This document shows positions 1 to 10,064 of a stretch of 49,747 bases of DNA, piece by piece; within the stretch, counting starts at the first letter, position 1, and the number at the start of each line of letters is the position of its first letter. The DNA is from Scleroderma bovista. Its lineage: Eukaryota; Basidiomycota; Agaricomycetes; Boletales; Sclerodermataceae. Made by a program: the position numbers and the translations under genes. The notes beneath the pieces are model-generated. The model saw only the letters and a list, made by a program, of their open reading frames with translations. It ran no database searches and had not been told where the DNA came from. Where the stretch lies: positions 1-49,747 of the forward strand of contig JAYMGJ010000497.1 in assembly GCA_037178675.1 (NCBI GenBank), in the 5' to 3' direction.

Positions 1-321
1 CCTGGGTATTTGTTGCGGGGATCACGTATTCTTTCCCTACAAACACCAATGGAATTTGACATACTTCCAGAGAGTTTTCAACGACCAGGATGGGTAGTTG
101 AAGAGATGCGTCGTTGCCTTCTTGCAGCATACTCGAAGTGTGAGCGAACACTACCGCCGAAATTCCAAGATCACCTGGACGAAATCGCAACTTTCTTTAC
201 CGAGGCAATGCAGACTGCTATTGTCGTATCGAAGAACGTCATACTACACATACCCGGGAAGCGCAAAGAGCCGGACCAGGGTGGTGAGGAGAGTCAACCT
301 ACGAAACGTCGCAAGGTCTAA
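1..321 (+). CDS. 3' end of an unrecognised protein gene (partial, 5' end outside window)
   Basis: A frame is open from the left edge region to a TAA at 319-321. The last about 90 residues look like ordinary protein: a mixed helical stretch (for example EEMRRCLLAAYSKCERTL), then a basic C-terminus with KRK and KRRKV about 17 residues apart, which resembles a bipartite nuclear localisation signal. No ATG near the left edge is convincing, so this is probably the last exon of a gene that starts outside the window. I do not recognise the family. It could also be a remnant, because everything to its right is transposon-derived. Confidence 0.45.
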   Translation, partial: PGYLLRGSRILSLQTPMEFDILPESFQRPGWVVEEMRRCLLAAYSKCERTLPPKFQDHLDEIATFFTEAMQTAIVVSKNVILHIPGKRKEPDQGGEESQPTKRRKV

Positions 322-626
322 GGTCACTACTCTCCACGGGGCAGACAAAGGGGGAGAACTCTGGCATGTGGGTGTGGCCCGGGCCTCGGAGAACGCCTAT
401 ATATCACTGGTTAGGGTGTGTGCCCCCCAAAAATCAGCCTTTATGTCTGATCGGATGTGGACGATGTCCGAAAAATCCTGGCACCATTATTAGTCATTAA
501 AATCCATTTACAGGCTTGACTTCCCACGAACCATGCTAATGACAGAAGTTAATTTGCCAATGCCATGCCAATGCTCGCTAAGTGCATTATGATGAGATTA
601 TCATTCTGGCCATGTCATTATCAGGC
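322..626. other. intergenic, nothing recognised
   Basis: There is no supported gene, repeat or RNA here. It presumably holds the 3' untranslated region of the gene ending at 321 and the left flank of the TIR element. Confidence 0.5.
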
Positions 627-628
627 TA

Positions 629-665
629 TGGTGCGGGACACCTAGTCACCGCATGTTTTGTGCAA
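629..665 (+). repeat. left terminal inverted repeat of the 627-1491 element
   Basis: This 37-bp repeat has a perfect inverted partner at 1453-1489. It contains the internal palindromic-looking string GGTGCGGGACACC at the outer end. Confidence 0.85.
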
Positions 666-939
666 GGTTCCGAGCCATTGCCATGCTGATCCAAATTATA
701 TTTCCTCTGGCAAAAATGCTTCTTTCAACAAGGGGAATCAAATCCCAAGATGGAATTTTATTTAAGTTAAATTTGAGGGAGATATTTTTTCTATATTGGG
801 ATGATTTGGCGGTACGTGTAATCTACGGTACAGCGTCATCAAAAACACATGCTACAGCATCAGGGATGCATCAATGGCTCTTATACTTAGTTGAGCTAAA
901 TCTTCTGACCTGTATCTGTGCCCCCTTTGTTGCCAGTCC

Positions 940-1125
940 ATCCCTGTATCCCTGTATGTTCTGACCCATTGATGCATGCATTGTTCCCAAAGTTGGATGG
1001 TGTGCAGCTTGACAGATGCAAGTGCTTTTGGCAAGTTCAATGTTTTCAGTGTTTCGAAAGTCCCATCAGCCTCATCTCGAAGAATCTTCTTCACACTTCC
1101 CCAAAAATATTCAATGAACTTACCC
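940..1125 (-). pseudogene. C-terminal fragment of a DDE transposase
   Basis: In the minus-strand frame open from 1337 to 852, about 60 residues match what I know of the C-terminus of basidiomycete DDE-superfamily transposases: FIEYFWGSVKKILRD, then LPKALASVKLHTIQLWE and a WVRTYRDTG-like end. The family normally reads NPIEYFWG, so the residues just before this point are lost. The sequence upstream in the frame (an Asp/Ser-rich stretch) does not look like transposase. Nothing of the catalytic triad remains except possibly this region around the last acidic residue. It shows which kind of autonomous element mobilised the 627-1491 copy. Confidence 0.6.
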
Positions 1126-1452
1126 TCATCATACTCGTTATCTGAATCCTCACTCAGGTCCACATCCACACCACCAGTATATCCACATTCCGAGCTGGAA
1201 TCAACATCCACCACAATTGGAGCATCCACATGCATGGAACCATCCACTAGGTCATCCCAACTGCATGGGGCCAGCCATTGGGCTTGCCTTGCGTGCACTG
1301 CTGCTGCATTCTGACATCTTGCCCATGATTCAAACAAGCCACTAAGCTACTCTGTAGATCATTCACACTGCCATTTCAGTTCATTCTGACTCATCGATCT
1401 TGTTCACAGGGTTAGGGTTATATGATTTTTTTTCTCAGACCCAAATTGGCGG

Positions 1453-1489
1453 TTGCACAAAACATGCGGTGACTAGGTGTCCCGCACCA
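1453..1489 (-). repeat. right terminal inverted repeat of the 627-1491 element
   Basis: This is the exact reverse complement of 629-665, followed by the TA target duplication at 1490-1491. Confidence 0.85.
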
Positions 1490-1491
1490 TA

Positions 1492-1718
1492 GATAATAAA
1501 TACTTTGATAAGATAATCCCCATGCCTTATCTTGAATTAAAATAGCATTTTAATTGTACAAAAATCATTCCAATGCTTTGCAAGAATTTGCACAATTATA
1601 TTTCTTTTAGAACGATTAATTTCCCGCCAATGCACACTAGTCCATTCCAATTGTACTGCAAGCAATTTTATTGAATTCAACTACCATTCAAATACCGGTG
1701 AATTCCATAATAATCTAG
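1492..1718. other. AT-rich intergenic stretch
   Basis: This is AT-rich sequence with no supported coding potential between the TIR element and the coatomer pseudogene. Confidence 0.5.
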
Positions 1719-2468
1719 GCTGATTCTACGTCGTCCCTGCCAATAGAGAATTCAAGCGTACCAGACCGTGCACGTCCACACCGACTCCCACGGGGGTCCG
1801 ATACTCCAATCTAGTGCATGAAGTGTCCGTGTCAATGCCTCGGAACGTCGTGTTGAGACTGTGGGGTAAGACCCAGCACTAGTAATGAGCAAGAGGGGTC
1901 CATATAATACAGGTAAGGGAACTCACGGGAGTGGAATGGAAATGACCACAATATCATCAGTGTCATTTCTTCATTCTCAAGTTCATATTTGATATTCACA
2001 TCACATGTCCCCTCGTCAGAAAGCGATGGCCAAAAGTTGACTGTCAAACAATGTTCATCAGTAATAATAGACAAATGCAATTAAACCCAATGTTGCGTAC
2101 CCGATATGCGGCAAGGGCCTGACAGACAGGGAGTGCTCAGGCGGAGTCCTTGAGCGCAATAATCTTCGGCTGCACCAGGTGCAAACTTGGCGACATTGAG
2201 GTATCTCCTAGATGTAAACATGCACGCTATATTCAAAATGATCAGGAAACAAGTTGCAATTTTTTTAGATGCTACTCACCTCTCTAAAGTAACCAGGACC
2301 GTGGACAGGTTGCTTCATCGGGCCTCGGTTGTCGTAGGAGCTGCATGTTCATTCATCACTAGAGTGGAAGGCATTGACATCTCTTCCAAAGATCAGATGG
2401 CCTCCTCACCAAATGCATCGAGCAGCTCTGCTTGCTGTGCCTTTTACTTCCAAGTTTCATGCTACCAC
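1719..2468 (-). pseudogene. coatomer subunit delta (archain) pseudogene, middle to C-terminal part
   Basis: Minus-strand fragments follow the order of coatomer delta. First comes GSMKLGSK followed by QAELLDAFGEEAI (linker after the longin part). Next is NVAKFAPGAA, then KIIALKDSA and LPVCQALA. Then TVNFWPS with GTCDVNIKYELENEEMTL, DDIVVISIPLP, HALDWSI and RSGTLEFSIGRDDV (mu-homology domain). The pieces lie in different frames and contain in-frame stops, for example TGA right after GEEAI and after LKDSA. A 1-nt loss lies between EEMTL and DDIVV. The protein normally builds the COPI vesicle coat; this copy cannot. A GT-AG intron relic follows the IPLP segment. It is either a decayed local gene or a captured fragment. 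Confidence 0.8.
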
Positions 2469-2894
2469 TCTTGAATGCCAGAGGTCATGAAGCGGTAAGG
2501 GCAGATGATGCAGTGTGCACAGGTTCTGCGGTGTCAAAGGCAATAATTCAGAAGTCTGAAACGATGGGGTTATTAATTTAAGTTCTTACCGACAATTGTG
2601 GCTTGGACATTGTCGAAGAAAGCATTCAAATAAAGAAGGGGTGAGATGTAATAGTTTATTACAGGAGACGTTGAGCGAACAGAATGTTGGCAATTATGGG
2701 AACATGGGGGAAGATTGAAAGGTGCGATAGCCGAAGGTCAAACCATTAAAAAGAAACACCAAAAATGGAAATTGATTGTCATTGTTTGGACAAAAATGAG
2801 ACCATGACAATGACACGAAGTACTAGTACAAAGCTGCAGAAAGAATTCATAGCTATCAATAGTAGGGTTGAAGGGATGTGCATTACTAATGAAA
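2469..2894. other. intergenic; probable 3' UTR of the 549-aa gene
   Basis: No coding signal is seen. The stretch lies immediately downstream of the minus-strand gene that ends at 2895, so part of it is likely its 3' untranslated region. Confidence 0.4.
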
Positions 2895-4785
2895 CTATGC
2901 CTTGTCTAATGCCCTTCTGGAACATGTGGGGCGAGTGACACGTTTGGGTGCAGAATCTGGATGCAAAGCTGGATTTTCTGAGATGACTGTAGGTTGGGCA
3001 GCTACAATGGGTTGGCAGCGCGCTGATGATGGCTTGCGTACACCTGTCGATACATTGGAGCTCCTACTCACAGAAGTCCCAGAGCAGGCAGGATCATTCA
3101 AGGAAAGCCGGTCAACTTCGACTTGTAGCTGCACAGTAGTGGAGATACTCGGATCTGTTAATGCAGATAGATTCGGGTCATCCGATGCCAAACCTACATG
3201 GAAGTTGGAGAGTGATGGCAGTACAGGTGTATTGGTGGCATTGGATGGGGCAGTGGGTGACAGATGATCCTCAGTGGTGATAGAATGACGTCGAGGGGAA
3301 AGTGGTACAGGAGGACCAGAGGACGCAGTATCTTCATCAAAAGATCCAGCAGTTGTCAGCCTCTCGGAATCCAGTTCGTCCAGAAAATCATCTTCCCATG
3401 TGCGTGATGGCATCGACACAGCAGAAGGGTTGGGAGAGGACAGAGTCTGATTGATGTTGAATACCTCCCGATTGAAATAGTCGATGACTCTGAGTGCCCA
3501 TGGACTGCGTTTGAATAGACGCTCTAAGTAGTAATTGAAGTCACTGCAATAGTTAACACTTGTACTTGCTCTGATCCCCGCTGCAGTGAGTTCCTTGTCA
3601 GGGGATAATACAAAGCGTGCCTAAGCAGATGTGAGGACACATTGAATATTTGATTTAATAGGTACGCACCAGAATGGCCGCCGATGCAATCAAGCCCTCT
3701 GTAATGGACTGTGCCCCCGCCTTCTGACCTCTACCCTTAGGACCACCCTTCTTTTTCTCGCCCCGAACAATGGATGTTGGCCCATAGATGATGACGCGAC
3801 AGATCTATGCATCGTGAAATAGATGGAAATAGGTGGTCAGTACGTGACTCGGGGAATATTAAAACACAATTAGTATAATACCTTGACGAGGGCAGGCGAC
3901 TTCAAGAAGTCTGAAGCCCTTTTGGAGGTAGGATCGGCGAACAAGATGGGAGCGATTCGGTGGTAAGCTCCATTATGTTGGAGGAGGGGAAGGAGGGACT
4001 CGTTTCCAGCCCTCTTCTCGGGCTCGGAAAATATGCTTCCGTCAAACTTGAAGTCGGTGAAGATGACCAGCGCGCAGTTTTTGATGACCTTCACAATGTT
4101 CGACCGCTCTTGACTCGCGATGCCAGTAAACTAAGTACAAAGTATGTTATTCCATTCCCGAAAATCAATGGATGAGAAGAACATACCACACGACCAAACA
4201 ATGCATACATGTGCAGTAGTTTCTTGTCGTCCTCGTCATCATTGACAATAGTGAAGAGCTCTGCCCTCGCACATGCCACGATTGACTCTGACAAAGAAAA
4301 CTGCGTGAGTGACCGTGGATCAATGTCAGGCTTTTGGCTGACAGGAAACATGTTATCTGGAATCCAGAAGTGATAAAAAATTACATATTTCCTTGCAATC
4401 ACACCGATCCTGCTATGCGCTGAGATCATTTTCGCATCAGCCCCTTTTGCCGCTTTCGAAAGATGAGACGTCGATGCCAACATGTCATATTGTTTCTCCA
4501 TGGCATTTAGGCGTGCACGCAAATTGCCATATGCCATCTGTGCTGTGGTGAGAGACTGTGGAAAGGGTTAATCGATGTTCTGAAACTTGGTAGATGAAAC
4601 TGTATGGACATTACCTTACGAAGATCAGCTATGCTTGCATCAGGTCCTGGCACCTGCATGACCGTTTGCAATTCCATAATGTCGGCATTGTCATCTCCAT
4701 CATTTTCCCTACTGGGGAACTCTTCATCATCACTGGGCTCATTGCCAATCCCATCAAGTTCCTGTTCAAAATCATTGTCTGACAT
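2895..4785 (-). CDS. intact 5-exon gene, 549-aa protein of unknown function
   Basis: Exons (all phase 0) are 4785-4615, 4555-4187, 4130-3882, 3804-3670 and 3620-2895. The four introns of 59, 56, 77 and 49 nt all have GT-AG ends. The start is the ATG of MSDNDFEQELDG at 4785 and the stop is TAG at 2895-2897. The order is: an acidic N-terminus (DEEFPSRENDGDDN); a putative coiled segment (YGNLRARLNAMEKQYDML); a folded-looking core with KYVIFYHFWIPDNMFP and DFKFDGSIFSEPEKRAG; a basic linker EKKKGGPKGRGQKAG; and a 200-residue Ser/Thr/Pro-rich tail ending in basic residues. The even splicing and absence of stops show it is intact. I believe similar proteins occur as expanded hypothetical families in Agaricomycetes, but I cannot name a function. 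A solo LTR begins 40 bp upstream of the ATG. Confidence 0.8.
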
Positions 4786-5338
4786 GTCAACCAAGCAGGT
4801 TTGAGATGTCACTGAAAGGGACGTTGTCATGCACCAAATGTGTTTGGTACTGTGGACATGGAGAAAGTTAGCCGATGAAACTAATGTGAAGAACGCACAC
4901 CCAAGATCTGTTGAAAGATTGTCCCGACTTGAGGGATACAGACAGCCCTCGCTATCCATATCATGCAAAGTCAAGACTATCCTTATGCGAAGAATGAATA
5001 CAAGCTCATCATAGCCATCTATCGCACAAGAATGACTATCCTGGAGCAAGAGATGAATGCCATCGTCTGGCAGTCATCCCTCGCACAAGAACCGCCAAGA
5101 AGCAGAAGAATCCGAGGATTGATGATCATTTCAGTATGAGAGAGGAATGCAACCTACTGCAGTCCAACTCCCATACTAGAACAACCAAAGAAGCAGAAGA
5201 AACGATAGAGAAACGAAGGAGAAAAGGAAGAATCATTTTTAGCGCCCAAATGTCAAATTTAGGCGCCCAGTGCCGGCATTCCAATATTTTGAATAGCTCT
5301 GCCATTTTTTAAGCTATCAATCATGTGACTATACCATC

Positions 5339-5659
5339 ATGGAGCCTAGACCATGGTCTATCTGCCTGTCAAGTTCCGACGTAAATCCGTTCATTTCCCA
5401 CGGAGATATTCCACCCGCAATCCAGACACCCACTTCATCACTCACTATGGAGTCCGCATTTTCTCTGGAACGTTTCTCCACTATTGCAGCAGACCTCAAC
5501 TATGTCCTGCTCCTGGGACAGCCTCTCCCTGAGCTCCTGTGTACTGTCTGGTACATATCTTCCCAGCCTGCTCCCCCAGTACCTCTTGTTCTCGGTCAGC
5601 GTGTTCTCCTCGTCAGTCCTGCGTCGTGCACATACTTTGGTCGTCTCTGTGTCTCCTGA
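5339..5659 (+). CDS. U3 open reading frame in LTR 1 (frameshifted copy)
   Basis: The frame starts with ATG at 5339 (MEPRPWSICLSSSD) and matches the frame in LTR 2 almost residue for residue: NPFISHGDIPPAIQT, YVLLLGQPLPE, VPLVLGQRVLLVSPAS. Most nucleotide differences from LTR 2 fall in third codon positions. A deletion of about 41 nt near 5646 removes part of the frame and ends it early at 5659; the rest of the protein (SVSPESSAYGPFIPESCH) continues in another frame to about 5795. Function unknown. Confidence 0.5.
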   Translation: MEPRPWSICLSSSDVNPFISHGDIPPAIQTPTSSLTMESAFSLERFSTIAADLNYVLLLGQPLPELLCTVWYISSQPAPPVPLVLGQRVLLVSPASCTYFGRLCVS

Positions 5660-6809
5660 GTCCTCTGCATATGGTCCTTTCATCCCAGAGTCCTGTCACA
5701 TCCATCTCCCTCTATCATTCATCTCGCTTCCCTGGACACGTCGAATCCGCTACTTGCGATTCTCTTCCCTGCTATCCCGCAACAAACACGAATGAAACAA
5801 TGCTCTAGAACCCTTCTTAGGAGTCCTAATAGAGTACAAAACCTTCCCCTTACTGCTCAAGGGAAGACTGCACTTTGGGAGCACCAAATTTCGCATTTTT
5901 GCTCTACAGAAGCTCAATCCAAGGGATTTGTGACACTCTGTGACCAGCTGTGACTCTACTTGTCATTCCAGGCCCCCTGACACTGCTCTTCTGGTCGGAT
6001 CAATTCTTTTATTATCCCCCAGCCACTCCCATCAGTGGCACTGCTTCAGAAGCTCATCTCCAGATCTAAAGTTCAATAAATCATAGGTTGTGCTTCCCTT
6101 CTGTCTGAGTCACACAGAGTCACTCTGGCTCACTCTGGCTCACTCTGCTGCGCATTATTTATCCCCTCTTGGCATTACTAATCCCCATTACTCCCCTTAC
6201 CAATCACTTACCAATCATCCTTCAAATCATGCTTATCATGCTGCTTATCAATTCATGACTCATGCCCCTATGATTCATATGCATTATGTCATCGCATATG
6301 CTCATTTAGCTTCGATCTACTCATCCCATGCTTTCCCCCCCTCTCTTTTGGGCCCCATGCAATGATTTTTCCATATTCTTGGTTGGGTTCGGCCCCTAAA
6401 AGGGGGATACTGTTACGACCATGTCCAACTCCAGGCCTTATCTGGTCACTCCAGTTGCATCGCAGCTCTCTAGCCCAACTCCGGTTGCTCGTCACTTACT
6501 CCGGTCACAGACACGCAGATAACCTTCCACTAACTACGACCCTTGGTCTAGCCTGCTTACAGTCTTTATCACACTTGCCCGTTTACCCTGCCTTGATGTG
6601 AGTTCTCCATGAACTTGTTATATCTCATACCTTGTAGTATTTTCACCGGACCTGGTTTATTTTCATCGGTCCTGACTTTATTTTCATCAGACCTGATCTA
6701 TCCCTTACTCCGGTCGTCCTGCACCCCTTTTTACCTATGTTTTTGCTCTGCCCCTTGGCTCAGCAGCTTGTTCAGGCTCTCCCCATCGATGACTCAGCAT
6801 GATTACACT

Positions 6810-6853
6810 GCTTATCAATCGCTTACCAATTTCTTACCAATCTCTTACCAAGC
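6810..6853 (+). promoter_or_regulatory. 11-bp repeat array upstream of LTR 1 TATA box
   Basis: There are four consecutive 11-bp units of the form (g/t)CTTA(C/T)CAA(T/G)(C/T), ending 40 bp before TATATAAA (6893). The same array stands at the same place in the other three LTRs. It is probably an enhancer or activator-binding array of the retroelement promoter. Confidence 0.55.
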
Positions 6854-6892
6854 ACTTAGTCATTTGTGCTTACAGGGCCACAGCCCCTCCTG

Positions 6893-6900
6893 TATATAAA
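6893..6900 (+). promoter_or_regulatory. TATA box of LTR 1
   Basis: TATATAAA is followed about 40 bp later by AATAAA (6941-6946), the usual promoter and poly(A) arrangement in an LTR. Confidence 0.6.
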
Positions 6901-7464
6901 CCAGCAGCCAAAGGCTGCAAGGAAGTGTCTGCTTCCCCCTCAATAAAGCAACCACATTCACTCTCCCCCTCTGTCTATAAGCTCCCTCTCTGTCTTTGGA
7001 CTTGTAGGTCACCCAGTGCTGGCCTAAAGCTCCTATATTGCTGTTTATCAGATATATCTTGTATCTGATCATTTCTCTAGGCTCAAGCGCAGTCTAGCAT
7101 CTCTGTCCACTCCATCCCATCACTGTCCATCGCATTCTTGAAGCAGGAACTGTCCCCTTGCTTCCCTGTTGCTCCATCACTGCTGTTACACCCCTGTCAT
7201 CAATCTATCATTGCTCTTCAATCCCAGGACTCTTCCTAACCACTGTGGTAGGCTGAAGAGGAGTCAATACCATCCCCAGTCGCATATCATCCCCATCAGA
7301 AGCCCTTCCCTTCCCTCCTGCATCCTGCCTGAAGGTGTGCAGCACATTCCTCTGAGGAGATTAAATACCAGAAACGCAAAGGAAGACCACCACTTGCATT
7401 TTGCTGTCATTTGGTGTTGGTTGTTGGTTGTTCTGACCTCTTCCCTCACTTAGGCGCACAACGT

Positions 7465-8090
7465 GGGTGAGAACTCAATGAGAACTCACAAAGAACTCGA
7501 CTTCCTTTTAAATTCGGTGCGAGCGGGAATTAATCTCGCCTTTCCAGGGAGAAGATTCATACGCTTATCCTACACGTAACATTGAAGGCAGGCATTTTAC
7601 ATGAAGCGGCCGTAACAACACTGCATTATTAACCTTCAGCATACAATAGGTCAACTAAAAGCATCAGAACTTACAGCATTACAGGGAAGGAATCTCCTTA
7701 TGCCGCCCTGTAGAGGAATGGCCACCGATCGACACGTCATAAAGGATGCCATGCACCCTGATGCACAATGTTGACACAAGGCCGGTTTCCTCTAGAGGGT
7801 TCAGGGATGATCACCAAGCATCATTGATTCACTCGATAGCACCATGTTCGAGATCCAAGTTGTTGATATGCTACTCACCTGTATCCGACCCAATCAGAAT
7901 ATACATAATGGGACATAAAGAGGAGGTTATACTTGACAAATATTCAAAGGCCGTGTCCAGGAGGCCGGCCTGGTGGACAGGTCCTCAAGGTGGGTAGGTG
8001 CAGTGGGGTAAGAGCATAATCAACCCTAGCAGAATCAGAAGGACAACAGCCGAATACGTCCGTGACCGATTTCAATGCCTACCAGGTTCC
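7465..8090. other. sequence between LTR 1 and the Ser/Thr-rich gene; nothing recognised
   Basis: No supported coding frame or repeat is seen in about 630 bp. It is host-side sequence lying between two LTR insertions. Confidence 0.4.
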
Positions 8091-8517
8091 TCACAACGTC
8101 CACAAGTTCACTGCTGTAGCCAGCGTCGTGCGAATAGAAGGCCTGTTGGTACTGGGAGTAATATTAGCCAAGCCGACACTGATCAATGGTGCAGGGGACA
8201 GAGGCAGAGGGACCACTACCGGGTCAACATCAGGCTAAACAACGCATGTAAGAATTTCCATTGTTAAGCTCCAAAATTGCACTCACCACGTATAGCGTGC
8301 CGGTACTTATTGTCATTGACAGCAAAGACGGTTCCATAGAAATGTCAGAGGCTGGTGAAACATCTGGCAAGGAAACAACATCATAGTCTTTGCGGGAACT
8401 AAGGCTTGACACAGAAGATACGGTAGAGGGTGTGCGAAACAGTGATGGGGACAGCGAAGAGACAATCATGATTTGTTTTGGAACCGGGGCAGTCGATGGA
8501 ACACTGATGGGGGCCGG
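8091..8517 (-). pseudogene. 3' part of Ser/Thr/Pro-rich gene, cut off by LTR 2
   Basis: On the minus strand a Ser/Pro-rich frame enters from the LTR junction at 8517 (PAPISVPSTAPVPK) and continues through STVSSVSSLSSRKDYDVV to TGTLYV. A 52-nt GT-AG intron (8286-8235) follows, then PDVDPVVVPLPLSPAP and a stop TGA at 8091-8093. The composition matches the frame on the other side of LTR 2 (10623-11709). The CCGG duplication shows both were contiguous before insertion. After removing the LTR, the two long frames differ by a shift close to the junction, so the gene was either already frameshifted or has an unrecognised splice there. Confidence 0.55.
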
Positions 8518-8913
8518 TGTCACGCACCAAACAGGTTTGGTACAGTGAACATGGAAGATAACGCCTATATTGAATGATCCTTATGTGAAGGATAAGCACG
8601 ACGGACCCTCATCGTAGCCATCCATCACACAAGATGACTATCCTGATGCGAGAGATGAATGCCAATGCAGACAGTCATCTATCGCACGAGAACCGCCAAG
8701 AAGCAGAAGAAACTGAAGGAATAACATCAATTGTGGTATGAGAAAGGAATGCACACGTCTGCAGTCCAACTCCCATACCAGAACGATCAAAGAAGCCGAA
8801 GAATTGATGGAGAAACGAAGGAGAAAGAGAAGAAATGATTTTTAGCGCCCAAATGTCATTTTAGGCGCCCAGTGCCGGCATTCCGATATTTTGAATAGCT
8901 CCATCATTTCTGA

Positions 8914-9441
8914 AGCTATCAGGCACGTGACTATACTGTCAGAGAGCCTAGAACGTGGTCTATCTGCCTGTCAAGTTCCGACACAAATCCGTTCATTTCC
9001 CACGGAGATATTCCCCCCGCAATCCAGACGTTTGCTTCATCGCTCACTATGGAGTCCGTATTTTCTCTGGATCATTTCTCCGCTATTGCTGCAGATCTCC
9101 ACTATGTCCTGCTCTTAGGACAGCCTCTCCCAGAGTTCCCGTGCACTGCCTGGCACATATCTTCCCAGCCTGCTCCCTCAGTCCCTCTCGTTCTCGGTCA
9201 GCGCGTTCTCCTCGTCAGTCCTGCGTCAAGGACGTACTTTGGTCATCTTAGGTCTATTGTCAAGCTTGAGAAGTCTTCTCTGGTCGTCTCTGTGTCCCCT
9301 GAGCCCTCAGCCTATGGTCCCTTCCTCCCAGATACTTGCCATGTCCATCTTCCTCTGTCGTTCATCTCGCTTCCCTGGATGCGTCAAATTCAATACTCTA
9401 TCCGCTTCCCTACTTTCAGACGACGTCCCCCAGCACCATGA
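8914..9441 (+). CDS. U3 open reading frame in LTR 2, conserved between LTR copies
   Basis: The frame is open from 8914 and the first in-frame ATG is at 9049, with a stop at 9439-9441. In LTR 1 the matching start is an ATG that has become AGA here, so the ancestral protein was probably about 170 residues. Shared segments are WSICLSSSD, NPFISHGDIPPAIQ, YVLLLGQPLPE, LGQRVLLVSPAS, YFG, SVSPE, SAYGPF and HLPLSF. Between LTR 1 and LTR 2 most changes are synonymous (for example GCAGCAGACCTC versus GCTGCAGATCTC); in LTR 4 changes are conservative (K/R, V/I). No signal peptide or known domain is recognised. It lies about 600 bp upstream of the TATA box, thus in U3. Confidence 0.55.
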   Translation, partial: SYQARDYTVREPRTWSICLSSSDTNPFISHGDIPPAIQTFASSLTMESVFSLDHFSAIAADLHYVLLLGQPLPEFPCTAWHISSQPAPSVPLVLGQRVLLVSPASRTYFGHLRSIVKLEKSSLVVSVSPEPSAYGPFLPDTCHVHLPLSFISLPWMRQIQYSIRFPTFRRRPPAP

Positions 9442-9942
9442 CAGTTATTCCCCCCACTTTATAGTGCTATTAGGAAGAAGAACCCTCTCTCGTTCTTTCC
9501 CAGAAGAGAGCTCGTCAAGGGAGCCCATGGTTGCGCTTCAGTGGCGCTAGAACACATGCACTATACCTTAGTGTATGCTGACCCCCCCAAAAGACCTCTG
9601 GACCCCTGGTACCCTTCTTGTGGCTGTTTTGTCTCGGATCAATCCCCCTATTAATCCCAGATCTTCCCCATTGTTGTCCCATCAAATTCCTGATGGTACA
9701 CAGCCCCCCCATCAAACTTCTTAGGCTGTGCATCAATGACTCCTTCTGCTGTGCAGTGACTCATCCCTTGCTTACTGATGCTCTCTTGTCATCAGTATTA
9801 CTCTATCCCTTTCGCATTTTTGGTATATTACTCAGCTGATGACTCACTCCCTTACCAATCAATCTTGTCATGCAGCTTACTCATTCCTTTACTCAGCAGC
9901 TTATTCATGCTTCCTATGCTTACTCATTCCTGCTTATCCCTT

Positions 9943-9997
9943 GCTTACTGATCGCTTACAAACCCCTTACAAAGCTCTTACCAATCCCTTACCAATC
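9943..9997 (+). promoter_or_regulatory. 11-bp repeat array upstream of LTR 2 TATA box
   Basis: There are five consecutive 11-bp units (GCTTACTGATC, GCTTACAAACC, CCTTACAAAGC, TCTTACCAATC, CCTTACCAATC), ending 60 bp before the TATA box at 10057. Confidence 0.55.
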
Positions 9998-10056
9998 CTT
10001 GACAAATTCTGCTTACTCCCTTCTCTTTTTGTACTTTAATGCTGTGCCCCCCCATG

Positions 10057-10064
10057 TATTTAAA
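10057..10064 (+). promoter_or_regulatory. TATA box of LTR 2
   Basis: TATTTAAA followed by CCCC, at the same place relative to the 11-bp array as in the other LTRs. Confidence 0.5.

Larger units (their letters stand above)
627..1491. mobile_element. TA-flanked DNA transposon derivative with perfect TIRs
   Basis: Positions 627-665 are an exact inverted copy of 1453-1491, giving 39 matching bases including a TA dinucleotide at each outer end. The element proper is 629-1489 (861 bp), starts TGGTGCGGGACACC, and is flanked by TA at 627-628 and 1490-1491. A TA duplication is the mark of Tc1/mariner-like insertion. On the minus strand it holds a remnant of a DDE transposase C-terminus. It is too short to encode a full transposase, so it is an internally deleted, non-autonomous derivative. 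Perfect TIRs suggest fairly recent mobilisation compared with the decayed sequence around it. Confidence 0.85.
4821..7464 (+). mobile_element. solo LTR 1 (4825-7460) with ACGT target duplication
   Basis: The LTR starts TGTCATGCACC at 4825 and ends GGCGCACA at 7460, flanked by ACGT at 4821-4824 and 7461-7464. It is a long LTR of 2636 bp. It contains a TATA box (TATATAAA, 6893-6900), AATAAA about 45 bp downstream, a U3 reading frame (from ATG 5339), and an 11-bp repeat array just upstream of the TATA box. No internal retrotransposon sequence adjoins it, so it is a solo LTR left by LTR-LTR recombination. It belongs to the same family as the LTRs at 8518, 14886 and 37259 and is closest to the last. 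It sits in the upstream region of the 549-aa gene, pointing away from it. Confidence 0.88.

Noticed and set aside
4507..5049. Extension of the 549-aa protein upstream into LTR 1
   Set aside because: The frame stays open into the LTR by chance; the ATG at 4785 begins the conserved-looking part and the LTR is a later insertion.
9515..9736. Overlapping frames elsewhere in the LTRs
   Set aside because: They are not preserved between LTR 1 and LTR 2, unlike the U3 frame.
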